Shown: piece by piece, positions 1-6,656 of the stretch
Layout of the letters: each line of letters starts with the position of its first letter
Position numbering within the stretch: the first letter of the stretch is position 1
DNA from: Verrucomicrobiota bacterium
GTDB taxonomy: Bacteria > Verrucomicrobiota > Verrucomicrobiia > Opitutales > Opitutaceae
Assembly (NCBI GenBank): GCA_030604905.1
Contig: JAUVVA010000038.1
Location: 1-32,060 of the forward strand
Direction: 5' to 3'
DNA: 32,060 nt
The notes under the pieces: generated by a model
The model's input: only the letters and a program-made list of their open reading frames with translations
Database searches by the model: none
What the model was told of the DNA's origin: nothing
Translations under genes and position numbers: made by a program

Positions 1-140
1 CCGCGCGCCTGCGCCTCGGTGATGCCGTAGGTGCGGATGGTGGTGCCCATGGCGCCGTCGATGATCGCGACGCGCTCGGCCAGGAGGCGGCGGAGCTCGA
101 TTTCGGCGGCGGACGGCGGGAGGACGACGGAGGCGGACAT
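1..140 (-). CDS. metH: Cobalamin-dependent methionine synthase, N-terminal fragment
   Basis: Only the first 46 codons are inside the window; the gene continues past the left edge. The protein starts MSASVVLPPSAAEIELRRLL and continues with a segment reading ERVAIIDGAMGTTIRTYG. This is the hallmark start of the homocysteine S-methyltransferase barrel of MetH (E. coli has ERILVLDGGMGTMIQSYR). MetH moves a methyl group from methyltetrahydrofolate through bound methylcobalamin to homocysteine in the cytoplasm. The ATG at 140-138 is the only sensible start and has no Shine-Dalgarno motif. The gene is divergent from a cobalamin-riboswitch-controlled uptake operon, which supports the B12-dependent type. 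A betaine- or SAM-dependent homocysteine methyltransferase is possible because the cobalamin domains are not visible. Confidence 0.82.
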   Translation of the reverse strand, partial: MSASVVLPPSAAEIELRRLLAERVAIIDGAMGTTIRTYGITEAQAR

Positions 141-152
141 GATTGTTTAAAC

Positions 153-179
153 CACGGAGGGCGCGGAGAGCACGGAGGA
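153..179. repeat. Tandem 9-mer phrase repeat (CRCGGAGRG) in metH leader
   Basis: Three adjacent 9-mers, CACGGAGGG (153-161), CGCGGAGAG (162-170) and CACGGAGGA (171-179), lie just upstream of metH. Read on the minus strand this is a CTCCGTG-type phrase of the kind I recall being scattered through verrucomicrobial and planctomycete genomes near gene starts. Only one array is seen in this window, so the dispersed nature is recalled, not shown. Confidence 0.6.
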
Positions 180-225
180 GGACGACAAAGGGTGAGAAAC
201 AAAAGGGTTTTCTCGGCGGCGGGTC

Positions 226-267
226 AAAAACATATCTTTACTTTCGGATATGTTGATGCGTTATCCG
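226..267 (-). promoter_or_regulatory. Putative attenuator of metH (terminator/antiterminator hairpins)
   Basis: Read on the minus strand, AACATATC (plus positions 254-247 as complement) pairs perfectly with GATATGTT (236-229) around a 10-nt loop and is followed by a run of five T (230-226), giving a small intrinsic terminator about 85 nt before the metH start. A competing 6-bp stem, CGGATA/TATCCG (267-262 with 250-245), uses the same central bases, so the two hairpins cannot form together. Upstream in the leader are a CGGGG-TTAA-CCCCG hairpin (277-290) and a TCGCCA/TGGCGA hairpin (315-334). This is the layout of a riboswitch or other attenuator. I could not match the upstream part to a known SAM, SAH, THF or cobalamin aptamer. 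Confidence 0.5.
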
Positions 268-384
268 GCGCCCCCTCGGGGTTAACCCCGTAAGGCACAA
301 CGGGTGCGCTCCTTTCGCCAAAGCATGCTGGCGATTGGGGCTCGCGCGGCGGGTCGGGCGGGCGAAAGCTCGGGGGCGTTCGCG

Positions 385-590
385 TTCTTTTGCACGTTTC
401 GGTTTCGGGGAAGGCCGTGAGAATCGGCCACAGTTGCGCTGCGGTATCGTGCCACAAACTCCCACCTCGTCGGCGAACGGCGGGGGCAAAGCCAATCGGG
501 TTAGCAGCCCGGTGAAGGCGAGGAGCGAGGTCCAGGGGCCTGTCGAACAGGTTCCAAGCACGGAGTCCGAATATCCGTTCCGGGACGTCT
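385..590 (+). ncRNA. Cobalamin riboswitch upstream of the B12 uptake operon
   Basis: The core elements occur in the right order. They are GGGGAA at 407-412, a P3 hairpin GCCGTGAGAATCGGC at 413-427 (the GTGNGAATC signature), then CAGTTGCGCTGCGGTA at 431-446, comparable to the E. coli btuB GCTGACGCGCAGCGGTA, a GCCAATCGG...CCGGTGAAGG stretch at 491-517, and a B12 box AGTCCGAATATCC at 565-577. Between the last two lies a variable stem, CCTGTCGAACAGG (539-551). The outer boundaries are approximate because P1 is hard to place by eye. The position directly upstream of btuBFCD fits adenosylcobalamin-repressed expression. Downstream, TCTCACGC (588-595) can pair with GCGTGAGA (652-659), a possible expression platform. 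Confidence 0.8.
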
Positions 591-691
591 CACGCGTCGG
601 TCGCCGATCTTTTGCGGGCGGCCGGTCGCGAAAACTTCATCGCAAAATGAAGCGTGAGAGCAGTCCGCGAATTTTCGGCGCCCGTCGCCGA

Positions 692-726
692 GGTTCGTCT
701 GCTCGCACCCCGACAGACCAACCATG
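692..726 (+). promoter_or_regulatory. Hairpin abutting the btuB start codon
   Basis: GGTT-C-GTCTG (692-701) is complementary to CAGAC-C-AACC (714-723) apart from one C/C mismatch, and the 3' arm ends on the base before the ATG at 724. Folding would bury the ribosome landing site, as expected for a translational expression platform of the upstream cobalamin riboswitch. No Shine-Dalgarno motif is present. The regulatory role is an inference. Confidence 0.4.
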
Positions 727-2661
727 CAACAAAACTCCTCCCGCCGTCGCGCCGCCAGTGTGCGCCGGCTCCAGTCCCTGTTTGTCGCCGCCTCGGCCCT
801 CGCCGTCGTGACGGTGCCCGCCGCGCGCCTCGCCGCGCAAGCGGCCCCGCCGGCCGAGTCCGCGGACGCCGCTCCTCCGATCACGCTCGACACCGTGGTC
901 GTCACCGCCACGCGCACGCCCGTCGCGCTCGACAAGCTCGCCTCCACCGCCGAGGTCGTGAGCGCGGCCGATCTCAATCTGCGTCAGCAGACGACGTTGC
1001 TCTCCGCCCTCTCCACCGTGCCCGGCATGCCCACCGCCACCAGCGGCCAGACCGGCGCGGCGACCTCGCTCTTCATCCGCGGCTCCGAGTCCGACCACGT
1101 GCTGGTCCTCGTCGACGGCATCCGTTTCAGCGACGCCAACACCAGCTACTTCAACCTCCTCGGCGGCGTCACCCTGGGCGCGCATGAGCGCGTCGAGATC
1201 GTCCGTGGCCCGCAGAGTCCGCTGCATGGTGGCGAGGCGTTGGGCGGCGTGGTGTCGATCAACCAGATCCGCGGTTGCGGCCCGACCTCCGGCTCGGTCC
1301 TCGTCGAGGCCGGCAGCTTCGGCACCGTGCAAGCCGGCGTCTCGACGCAGGGCTCCAGCGGCGCCAATTCCTTCTCCTTCTCCGCCGCCGGCGGCCACAC
1401 CGACAACGACCGCGCCGACAACGCCTTCGACCGCGGCAATTTCGCCCTCCGTCTCGACCGCGACGTGAGCAACACCGTGCGCGTCGGCACCACCCTGCGC
1501 GGCTACCACGGCCTCTACGAGTCGCCCGACAGCCGCTTCGTCAACGACCCCAACAACACCGAGCGCGAGCGCATCCTGCTCTCCACGGTCTTCGTCGAGG
1601 TCGAGCCCTCGGACGAGTGGTTCCTGCGCGCCACCCTTGGCGGTCAGTTCCGCGAGCAGCGCTCCTCCAATCCGCCGCCCAATCCCAACCCGTCCACGGT
1701 GCCGGGCGTGACGACCATCGAGAACCGCCGCGCGATCTTCGACGCCCAGGCCACCTGGACCGGCATCCACGCGCACCGCATCACCTTCGGCACCACGCTC
1801 GAGCGCACCGCCACGACCAACGACGGCTTCGGCGACATCGACGAGACGCAGAACCTCGTCGCCTTCTTCGTCCAGGACGAGATCACCGTGCGCGAAAACC
1901 TCTTCCTCACGCTCGGGGTGCGCAAGGACGACCACGACACCTTCGGCAACGCGACCACCGGCCGCGCCATGCTCGCGTGGATCGCCGTGCCCGACACGCT
2001 CAAGCTCCGCGGCTCCTACGGCACCGCCTTCCGCTCCCCGAGCTTCCTCGATCTCTACGGCACCGCCTCCTTCTACGCCGGCAACCCCGACCTCCAGCCC
2101 GAGGAGGCGCGCGGTTGGGACGCCGGCTTCGACTATACCTTGCCCGCTCGCCGCGGTCTCCTCTCCTTCACCTTCTTCCGCACGAGCTACGAGAACCTGA
2201 TCAATTTTGATTTCAGCTCCTTCCCCGGCACGGTCGTCAACGTCGGCAACGCTCGCACCTACGGCACCGAGACCTCCCTGCGTCTCAACATCACCGAGAC
2301 CACGCGTCTGCACCTCGCCCACACCTGGCTCGAGGCGGAGGATCTGAGCGGCAACCGCCGCCTGCTGCGCCGTCCCCGCCACCAAGTGGGCGCCGATCTC
2401 AATCACGACCTGAGCTCGCGCCTCACCGTCGGCGCCGGACTCACCTGGGTCGTGGATCGCGAGGATGTGCACGCGCAAACCTTCGCGCGCATCGACGCCG
2501 AGGACTACCTCGTCGCCCGCCTCTACGGTCGCTACGCGCTGCGCGAAAACCTCGGGCTGCGCCTGCGCGTGGAGAACGCCTTCGACGAGCGCTACGAATC
2601 CGTCCACGGCTTCCCCGCGCCCGGAGTCGGCGTGTATGGCGGCATCGACTGGAGTTTCTGA
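724..2661 (+). CDS. btuB: TonB-dependent outer-membrane cobalamin receptor (BtuB-like)
   Basis: This 645-residue protein imports cobalamin across the outer membrane using TonB energy. An Arg-rich N-terminus plus hydrophobic segment (residues about 15-39) is a signal peptide. It is followed by a TonB-box-like LDTVVVTATRTP near residue 54, a plug domain to about residue 180 (FIRGSESDHVLVLVDGIR and VEIVRGPQSPLHGGEALGGVV are typical), and a beta-barrel ending in GGIDWSF with the C-terminal aromatic residue needed for barrel assembly. The length is close to E. coli BtuB (614). B12 is assigned as substrate from the riboswitch upstream and the downstream transporter and adenosyltransferase. By sequence alone it could carry another metal chelate. 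The ATG at 724 is preferred because the signal peptide starts there. Confidence 0.88.
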   Translation: MQQNSSRRRAASVRRLQSLFVAASALAVVTVPAARLAAQAAPPAESADAAPPITLDTVVVTATRTPVALDKLASTAEVVSAADLNLRQQTTLLSALSTVPGMPTATSGQTGAATSLFIRGSESDHVLVLVDGIRFSDANTSYFNLLGGVTLGAHERVEIVRGPQSPLHGGEALGGVVSINQIRGCGPTSGSVLVEAGSFGTVQAGVSTQGSSGANSFSFSAAGGHTDNDRADNAFDRGNFALRLDRDVSNTVRVGTTLRGYHGLYESPDSRFVNDPNNTERERILLSTVFVEVEPSDEWFLRATLGGQFREQRSSNPPPNPNPSTVPGVTTIENRRAIFDAQATWTGIHAHRITFGTTLERTATTNDGFGDIDETQNLVAFFVQDEITVRENLFLTLGVRKDDHDTFGNATTGRAMLAWIAVPDTLKLRGSYGTAFRSPSFLDLYGTASFYAGNPDLQPEEARGWDAGFDYTLPARRGLLSFTFFRTSYENLINFDFSSFPGTVVNVGNARTYGTETSLRLNITETTRLHLAHTWLEAEDLSGNRRLLRRPRHQVGADLNHDLSSRLTVGAGLTWVVDREDVHAQTFARIDAEDYLVARLYGRYALRENLGLRLRVENAFDERYESVHGFPAPGVGVYGGIDWSF

Positions 2662-2687
2662 GCCCGGTCGTTCTGCTGGGCGGGCCC

Positions 2688-3551
2688 ATGAGAGCGCTTC
2701 TTGCCTTCCTCGTCCTGTTCGCCGCCGGCGCGCTGACCTCGCGCGCGTCGGCCTCGGCGGCGGCGCCCGCTCCCTTGCGCGTCGTCTCGCAGTCCGTCGG
2801 CACGGACGAGCTGCTGCTCGCGCTGGCCGAGCCGGCGCAGATCGCGGCGCTCTCGCACCTCGCGCGCGACCCGCAGTTTTCCGCGGTGGCGGAGGAGGCG
2901 GCGGCTTTCCCGCGCATCTCGAGCGGCGACGCCGAGACGATCCTGCGGCACCGGCCCACGCTGGTCTTGTTCACCGATTTCTCGCGCGCCGAGCTGGTCG
3001 CGCAGGTGCGGCGCTCGGGCGTGCGCATCTGGACCTTTGACCGCTACGGCTCGCTGGCCGAGGCCCACGCCGCGCTGCGCTCGCTCGCGGCCGAGCTGGG
3101 CGGCGAGGCGCCGGCGCGCGCCGAGGCGCTCATCGCGGCGGGCGAGGCGCGCGTGGCCGCGCTGCAAGCCCGCCTCGCGGAGCGGCGTCGCGTGCCCGCG
3201 CTCGCGCCGACCACCTACGGCGTCATCGCGGGGCGCGGCACCACCTTCGACGACCTCTGCATCCACGCCGGGGCGGACAACCTCGCCAGCTCGCTGGGTC
3301 GCCTGGAGGGCTTCGCGCGCCTGCCCACCGAGGCCATGCTCGCGTGGCCGGTGGAGGTCTTTGTGGTCGGCGGCGAGTCGGGCGAGTTTCAACACGTGAC
3401 GCCCTACCCGCAGATGATGGCGCGCCGCAGCATCCGCGTGGTGCGGCTCGCGCCCTGGATGCTCGGCTGCGTGAGCCACCGCCGCGTCGACGCCTACGAG
3501 GCGCTGGCGCGCGAGCTGCACCCGGAGGCGTTTGCCGGGGAGACGGAGTGA
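2688..3551 (+). CDS. btuF: Periplasmic cobalamin-binding protein (BtuF-like)
   Basis: This is a 287-residue class III periplasmic binding protein (PF01497 fold). The N-terminus is a signal peptide (hydrophobic residues 3-16, Ala/Ser-rich cleavage region about 20-25). The mature part has the family pattern: an early VVSQSVGTDELLLAL, then DAETILRHRPTLVLFTDFS, where the ligand-pocket side of the first lobe is expected. A central helix joins this to the second lobe, TYGVIAGRGTTFDDLCIHAG. It would hand B12 from BtuB to the inner-membrane permease. It begins 26 nt after btuB, and its stop codon overlaps the next start (TGATG at 3549-3553), so translation is probably coupled. Heme and siderophore binding proteins share the fold; the riboswitch context decides for cobalamin. 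Confidence 0.82.
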   Translation: MRALLAFLVLFAAGALTSRASASAAAPAPLRVVSQSVGTDELLLALAEPAQIAALSHLARDPQFSAVAEEAAAFPRISSGDAETILRHRPTLVLFTDFSRAELVAQVRRSGVRIWTFDRYGSLAEAHAALRSLAAELGGEAPARAEALIAAGEARVAALQARLAERRRVPALAPTTYGVIAGRGTTFDDLCIHAGADNLASSLGRLEGFARLPTEAMLAWPVEVFVVGGESGEFQHVTPYPQMMARRSIRVVRLAPWMLGCVSHRRVDAYEALARELHPEAFAGETE

Positions 3552-4534
3552 TGGCCACAAACGGCACAAAAAGCGCAAAAGGTTCCGGAGGCGCGGCGCT
3601 GGCCGTCGCGGGAGCCTCTTTGGTCGCGCTGTCGCTTCTCTCTTTGTGCGTCGGCGAGGCGGGGCTCACGCTCGGGCAGCTCTGGGACGGTCTGCTGCGG
3701 CGCGACGAGTTCGCGGCGATGGTGCTCTGGCAGATTCGCCTGCCGCGCCTGCTCGTGGCGGCGCTGGTGGGCGCGGCGCTCTCGGCGGCGGGCGTGGTGA
3801 TGCAGGCCTTTTTTCGCAACAGCCTCGCCTCGCCCGGGCTGCTGGGCGTGAGCAGCGGCGGCACGGCCGGCGCGGTGGTGGCCATCGCCATCGGCGCGAC
3901 CGCGACCTCGCTCTGGGTGCTGCCCCTCGCCTCCATCGTCGGCGCGAGTCTCGCCACGCTCGCCGTGGTGGGCCTCGCGCGGCGCGGCGCCAGCACCGAG
4001 CGCCTGCTCCTCGCGGGCGTGGCGCTCAACGCCCTCCTCGGCGCCGTGACCACCTACGTGCTCTCGGCCTACGAGCGGAACACGCAGATCCTTTTCTGGC
4101 TGCTCGGGGGCGTGGAGGACCGCACCTGGGAACACGTCGCGATGGCCGCGCCCGTCCTGCTGGTGGGCGCGCTGCTCTGGCCGCTCGGCCGCTCGATGGA
4201 CCTGCTCGCGCTCGGCCCGCGCGAGGCGCAGAGCCTGGGCGTCGATGTGCGCGCGCTGCGGCGCAAGCTGCTCGTCTTTTCCACGATTCTCTCCGCGCTC
4301 GCGACCGCGGTGGCGGGCACGGTGGGTTTCGTGGGGCTGATCGTGCCGCACATCCTGCGTTTGATGGTGGGCCCCGAGCATCGCCGCCTCGTGCCGCTCT
4401 CGCTCGCGGCGGGCGCGGCCTTCGTCGTCGGCTGCGACATCGCGGGCCGGCTGGTGGGCGACCTGCGGCTGGGCATCGTGACCTCGCTGATCGGCGGACC
4501 TTTTTTCCTATGGATGCTGCGCAAGACGCCCTGA
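3551..4534 (+). CDS. btuC: ABC transporter permease of the FecCD family (BtuC-like)
   Basis: This 327-residue, very hydrophobic protein has roughly ten predicted membrane spans, the usual size for BtuC/FecCD permeases. Family segments are clear: IRLPRLLVAALVGAALSAAG followed by VMQAFFRNSLASPGLLGVSS near residues 58-100, and TVGFVGLIVPHILRLMVGPE near residue 257, which contains the coupling region that docks on the ATPase. It forms the inner-membrane channel for cobalamin, fed by the preceding binding protein. The start at 3551 is chosen because it overlaps the btuF stop by one base. An upstream in-frame ATG would extend it far into btuF and is unlikely. Its last 25 nt overlap the ATPase gene. 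Confidence 0.87.
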   Translation: MATNGTKSAKGSGGAALAVAGASLVALSLLSLCVGEAGLTLGQLWDGLLRRDEFAAMVLWQIRLPRLLVAALVGAALSAAGVVMQAFFRNSLASPGLLGVSSGGTAGAVVAIAIGATATSLWVLPLASIVGASLATLAVVGLARRGASTERLLLAGVALNALLGAVTTYVLSAYERNTQILFWLLGGVEDRTWEHVAMAAPVLLVGALLWPLGRSMDLLALGPREAQSLGVDVRALRRKLLVFSTILSALATAVAGTVGFVGLIVPHILRLMVGPEHRRLVPLSLAAGAAFVVGCDIAGRLVGDLRLGIVTSLIGGPFFLWMLRKTP

Positions 4535-5241
4535 CGCTGCACGCCATCGACGTGCCCGGCCGGCTCTCCTTGGCGAGCCTGGCCTTGCCGCGCGGCGCGC
4601 TCGTCGGCCTCGTGGGGCCCAACGGCGCGGGCAAGTCCACGCTGCTGCAAGTGGCGGCCGGCCTCCTGCCGCCCGGCCCCGCGGGCAAGGTGCGCTGGGA
4701 GGGCGAGGACCTCGCGCGGGTGCCGATGCTCGACCGCGGCCGGCGGGCGGCCTGGGTGCCGCAGGAGGCGCATTTCGAGTTTGGCTTCAGCGTGCGCTCG
4801 GTGGTGGCGCAGGGCCGCTTCGCGCACGGGGACGACGAGGCCGGAGTCGACGCCGCCCTCGCGCGGCTCGAGCTGGCGGCCCTGGCGGAGCGTCCGGTGA
4901 ACGAACTCTCGGGCGGCGAGAAACACCGCGTGCTGCTCGCGCGGGCCCTCGCCACCGAGGCGCCCCTGCAGCTGTGGGACGAGCCGCTGGCGGCGCTCGA
5001 TCCGCGGCACGGGCTCGACGTGCTCATGCTGGCGCGCGAGCGGACGCGCGCGGGCGGCACCGTGGTGTTTTCGCTCCACGATCTGCGCGTGGCGCACTGC
5101 CTGGACTACGTCGTCGTGCTGCAGGGCGGGCGCCTGCACGCGGCCGGCGCGCCCGACGCGGTGCTCACGCCGGCGCTCTTGCTGGAGGTTTTTCGCGTGC
5201 GGGCCGAGACGGCGCCGGGTCTGACCCTTTTTCTGCCATGA
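4510..5241 (+). CDS. btuD: ABC transporter ATP-binding protein (BtuD-like)
   Basis: This is a 243-residue ABC ATPase that powers the B12 importer. All motifs are present: Walker A GPNGAGKST (36-44), Q-loop in PQEAHFEF (Q85), signature LSGGEKHRV (133-141), Walker B LQLWDEP (153-159), D-loop ALD and H-loop His190 in FSLHDL. Glu158 is the expected catalytic base. The ATG at 4510 lies inside the end of the permease gene (25-nt overlap), a tight arrangement typical of coupled subunits. Its stop overlaps the next start as ATGA (5238-5241). BtuD-type proteins are normally about 250 residues, so it is full length. No unusual substitutions were noticed. Confidence 0.88.
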   Translation: MDAAQDALTLHAIDVPGRLSLASLALPRGALVGLVGPNGAGKSTLLQVAAGLLPPGPAGKVRWEGEDLARVPMLDRGRRAAWVPQEAHFEFGFSVRSVVAQGRFAHGDDEAGVDAALARLELAALAERPVNELSGGEKHRVLLARALATEAPLQLWDEPLAALDPRHGLDVLMLARERTRAGGTVVFSLHDLRVAHCLDYVVVLQGGRLHAAGAPDAVLTPALLLEVFRVRAETAPGLTLFLP

Positions 5242-6107
5242 GCCGCGCCTCGCAAACACGTCGGGTGCGCTGCGAGCCGCTGGGCACGATCGTGGAGCTG
5301 CCGGCGCGGCCGGAGCGCGTGGTGTGCCTCGTCGCCGGCTGGACGGAGGCGCTTTGGGCGATGGGCCTGGCGGAGCGGGTGGCGGGCGTGTCGCACTACT
5401 GTAGGCGCTACGTGGATACGGCGGGGCGCCCGGTGGTCGGCGATTACCTGCGGGTGGACGAGGCGGCGCTGGCGGCCCTGCGGCCGGACCTCGTGCTCAT
5501 GACCGGCGGGGTGCAGCTCGGGGTGGCGCGGCGGCTGGCGAAGGCGGGCCTGCCGGTCTTCGTGCTGCCGCTGCCGGACAGTTTTTTCGGTGTGCTCGAG
5601 AACATCCGGCGGCTCGGCGCCTTGCTCGGCGAGATGGGCGCCGGCTTGGCCCTGACCGCGCGGATGGAACGCGAGGCGGCGGAGCTGCGCGCCGCGGCGC
5701 CGGCGCCCGAGCGGCGGCCGGCGGTGTATGCCGAGCTGTGGTTTGGGCGGCATCTGCGAATGGCGGGCGGGCTGACCTTTATCCACGATCTGATCGAGCT
5801 GGCCGGCGGGCGGAATGTCTTCGCCGCTGAGCCGGAGGGTTATCTGGAGCTCGACTTGGCGGCGGTGGAGGCGGCGCGGCCCGAGGCGGTGCTCTTGTTC
5901 CACGAGGAGGACGACCATCCGCTGGATGTGGAGGCCTGGCGGCGCGAGCGTGGCTGGGAGGAGCGCTGGCGCTTTTGTTTGATCGAGGCGGGCATCACCC
6001 CGGGTCGGAACCTGATCCACGATGGTCCCACCTTGCTCGACACCGCGCGCTGGTTGCGTGGGGAGCTGGGCCGGGCGGGCGGGACTTGCGCGGGGGGCGC
6101 GAGCTGA
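5238..6107 (+). CDS. Second BtuF-like cobalamin-binding protein, apparently cytoplasmic
   Basis: This 289-residue protein has the periplasmic-binding-protein fold of BtuF (PF01497) but starts MSRASQTRRVRCEPLGTIVE with no hydrophobic signal segment. Family features are RPERVVCLVAGWTEALWAMG (about 23-42), then VGDYLRVDEAALAALRPDLV (about 69-88), a connecting helix around 115-150, and the second lobe with a GLTFIHDLIELAGGRNVFA region (about 180-198) followed by a Glu/Asp-rich loop HEEDDHP. It starts by a 4-nt ATGA overlap with btuD, so it belongs to the uptake operon. A role in cytoplasmic binding or trafficking of incoming B12 is an inference; it might also pass the membrane by an unrecognised route. 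Confidence 0.72.
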   Translation: MSRASQTRRVRCEPLGTIVELPARPERVVCLVAGWTEALWAMGLAERVAGVSHYCRRYVDTAGRPVVGDYLRVDEAALAALRPDLVLMTGGVQLGVARRLAKAGLPVFVLPLPDSFFGVLENIRRLGALLGEMGAGLALTARMEREAAELRAAAPAPERRPAVYAELWFGRHLRMAGGLTFIHDLIELAGGRNVFAAEPEGYLELDLAAVEAARPEAVLLFHEEDDHPLDVEAWRRERGWEERWRFCLIEAGITPGRNLIHDGPTLLDTARWLRGELGRAGGTCAGGAS

Positions 6108-6121
6108 CACAGTTTCGTTCC

Positions 6122-6352
6122 ATGCCGCTGACCATCGAACAAATCGTGGAGGAGACGCGCTCCCTGCCGCGCGAAGCCGTGGCGGAGCTGGTGGATCGCA
6201 TCTGGGCCGCGCACTACGCGGATGATGAGGTGCATCGCAAAGCGTGGTCCGAGACCATCCAGCGCCGCGTGGAGGAGATCCGCAGCGGCAAGGTGCAAGG
6301 CGTGCCGGGGGACGAGGTTTCGGAGCGAATTCGAAAGATCGTCGGCCGGTGA
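6122..6352 (+). CDS. Addiction-module antitoxin, ParD-like (PF09720 type)
   Basis: This 76-residue protein starts MPLTIEQIVEETRSLPREAV and continues AELVDRIWAAHY, the pattern of the 'putative addiction module component' family (PF09720/TIGR02574): short, acidic-helical and always next to a RelE/ParE toxin. The C-terminal half, SGKVQGVPGDEVSERIRKIV, is the typical segment that wraps the toxin. It begins 14 nt after the second BtuF-like gene, and its TGA overlaps the GTG of the toxin gene (GTGA at 6349-6352). The pair probably autoregulates, but no operator was identified. Confidence 0.8.
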   Translation: MPLTIEQIVEETRSLPREAVAELVDRIWAAHYADDEVHRKAWSETIQRRVEEIRSGKVQGVPGDEVSERIRKIVGR

Positions 6353-6648
6353 AGCCTCATGCTTTTCATCCCGAAGCCGAAACGGAGTATGCGGAGGCGG
6401 CTCGGTATTTCGCTTCCGTCTCCGGCGCGCTTGGCGGGCGCTTCTACGACTGTATCGAGGATTTGATCAGGGAGCTGCGCGAGGCGCCTCGCCGGTTCCG
6501 TGTCTTCGACCCTCCGGCTCGCCGCCATCTGGCGAAGGACTTTCCCTATGCGGTCGTCTATCTCGATGAGCCGGATCGCGTCTGGATCGTCGCCGTGATG
6601 CACCTGCACCGCGAGCCGGGTTATTGGAAGTCGCGGCTTCCGAACTGA
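6349..6648 (+). CDS. RelE/ParE-family toxin
   Basis: This 99-residue protein is read from a GTG start that overlaps the antitoxin stop by 4 nt. The sequence follows the ParE pattern (PF05016): KPHAFHPEAETEYAEAARYF at the start, an amphipathic helix pair around residues 20-50, then RRFRVFDPPARRHLAKDFPY and AVVYLDEPDRVWIVAVMH, ending HREPGYWKSR. The C-terminal strand with Arg/Tyr/Trp is characteristic. A start at the GTG rather than an upstream codon is favoured because KPHAFHPEAE is the usual family beginning and the overlap couples it to the antitoxin. Whether it poisons gyrase (ParE) or cleaves mRNA (RelE) cannot be told from this sequence. Confidence 0.8.
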   Translation: MKPHAFHPEAETEYAEAARYFASVSGALGGRFYDCIEDLIRELREAPRRFRVFDPPARRHLAKDFPYAVVYLDEPDRVWIVAVMHLHREPGYWKSRLPN

Positions 6649-6656
6649 TTTTCTCC

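Noticed and set aside
255..320. SAH or SAM riboswitch assignment for the metH leader
   Set aside because: GGAGCGC and AACGC pieces resemble parts of the SAH motif, but the required AGGCUCGG-type strand and the pseudoknot partner were not found, so no class was assigned.
489..505. AAGCCAATCGGGTTAGC as the B12 box
   Set aside because: Only weakly similar to the B12-box consensus. The sequence at 565-577 (AGTCCGAATATCC) fits much better and lies at the correct end of the aptamer.
637..2607. Long open frame (656 codons) antisense to btuB
   Set aside because: High-GC codon bias leaves the antisense frame open. The translation is Ala/Val/Gly/Glu-rich without any domain, while the sense strand encodes a clear TonB receptor.
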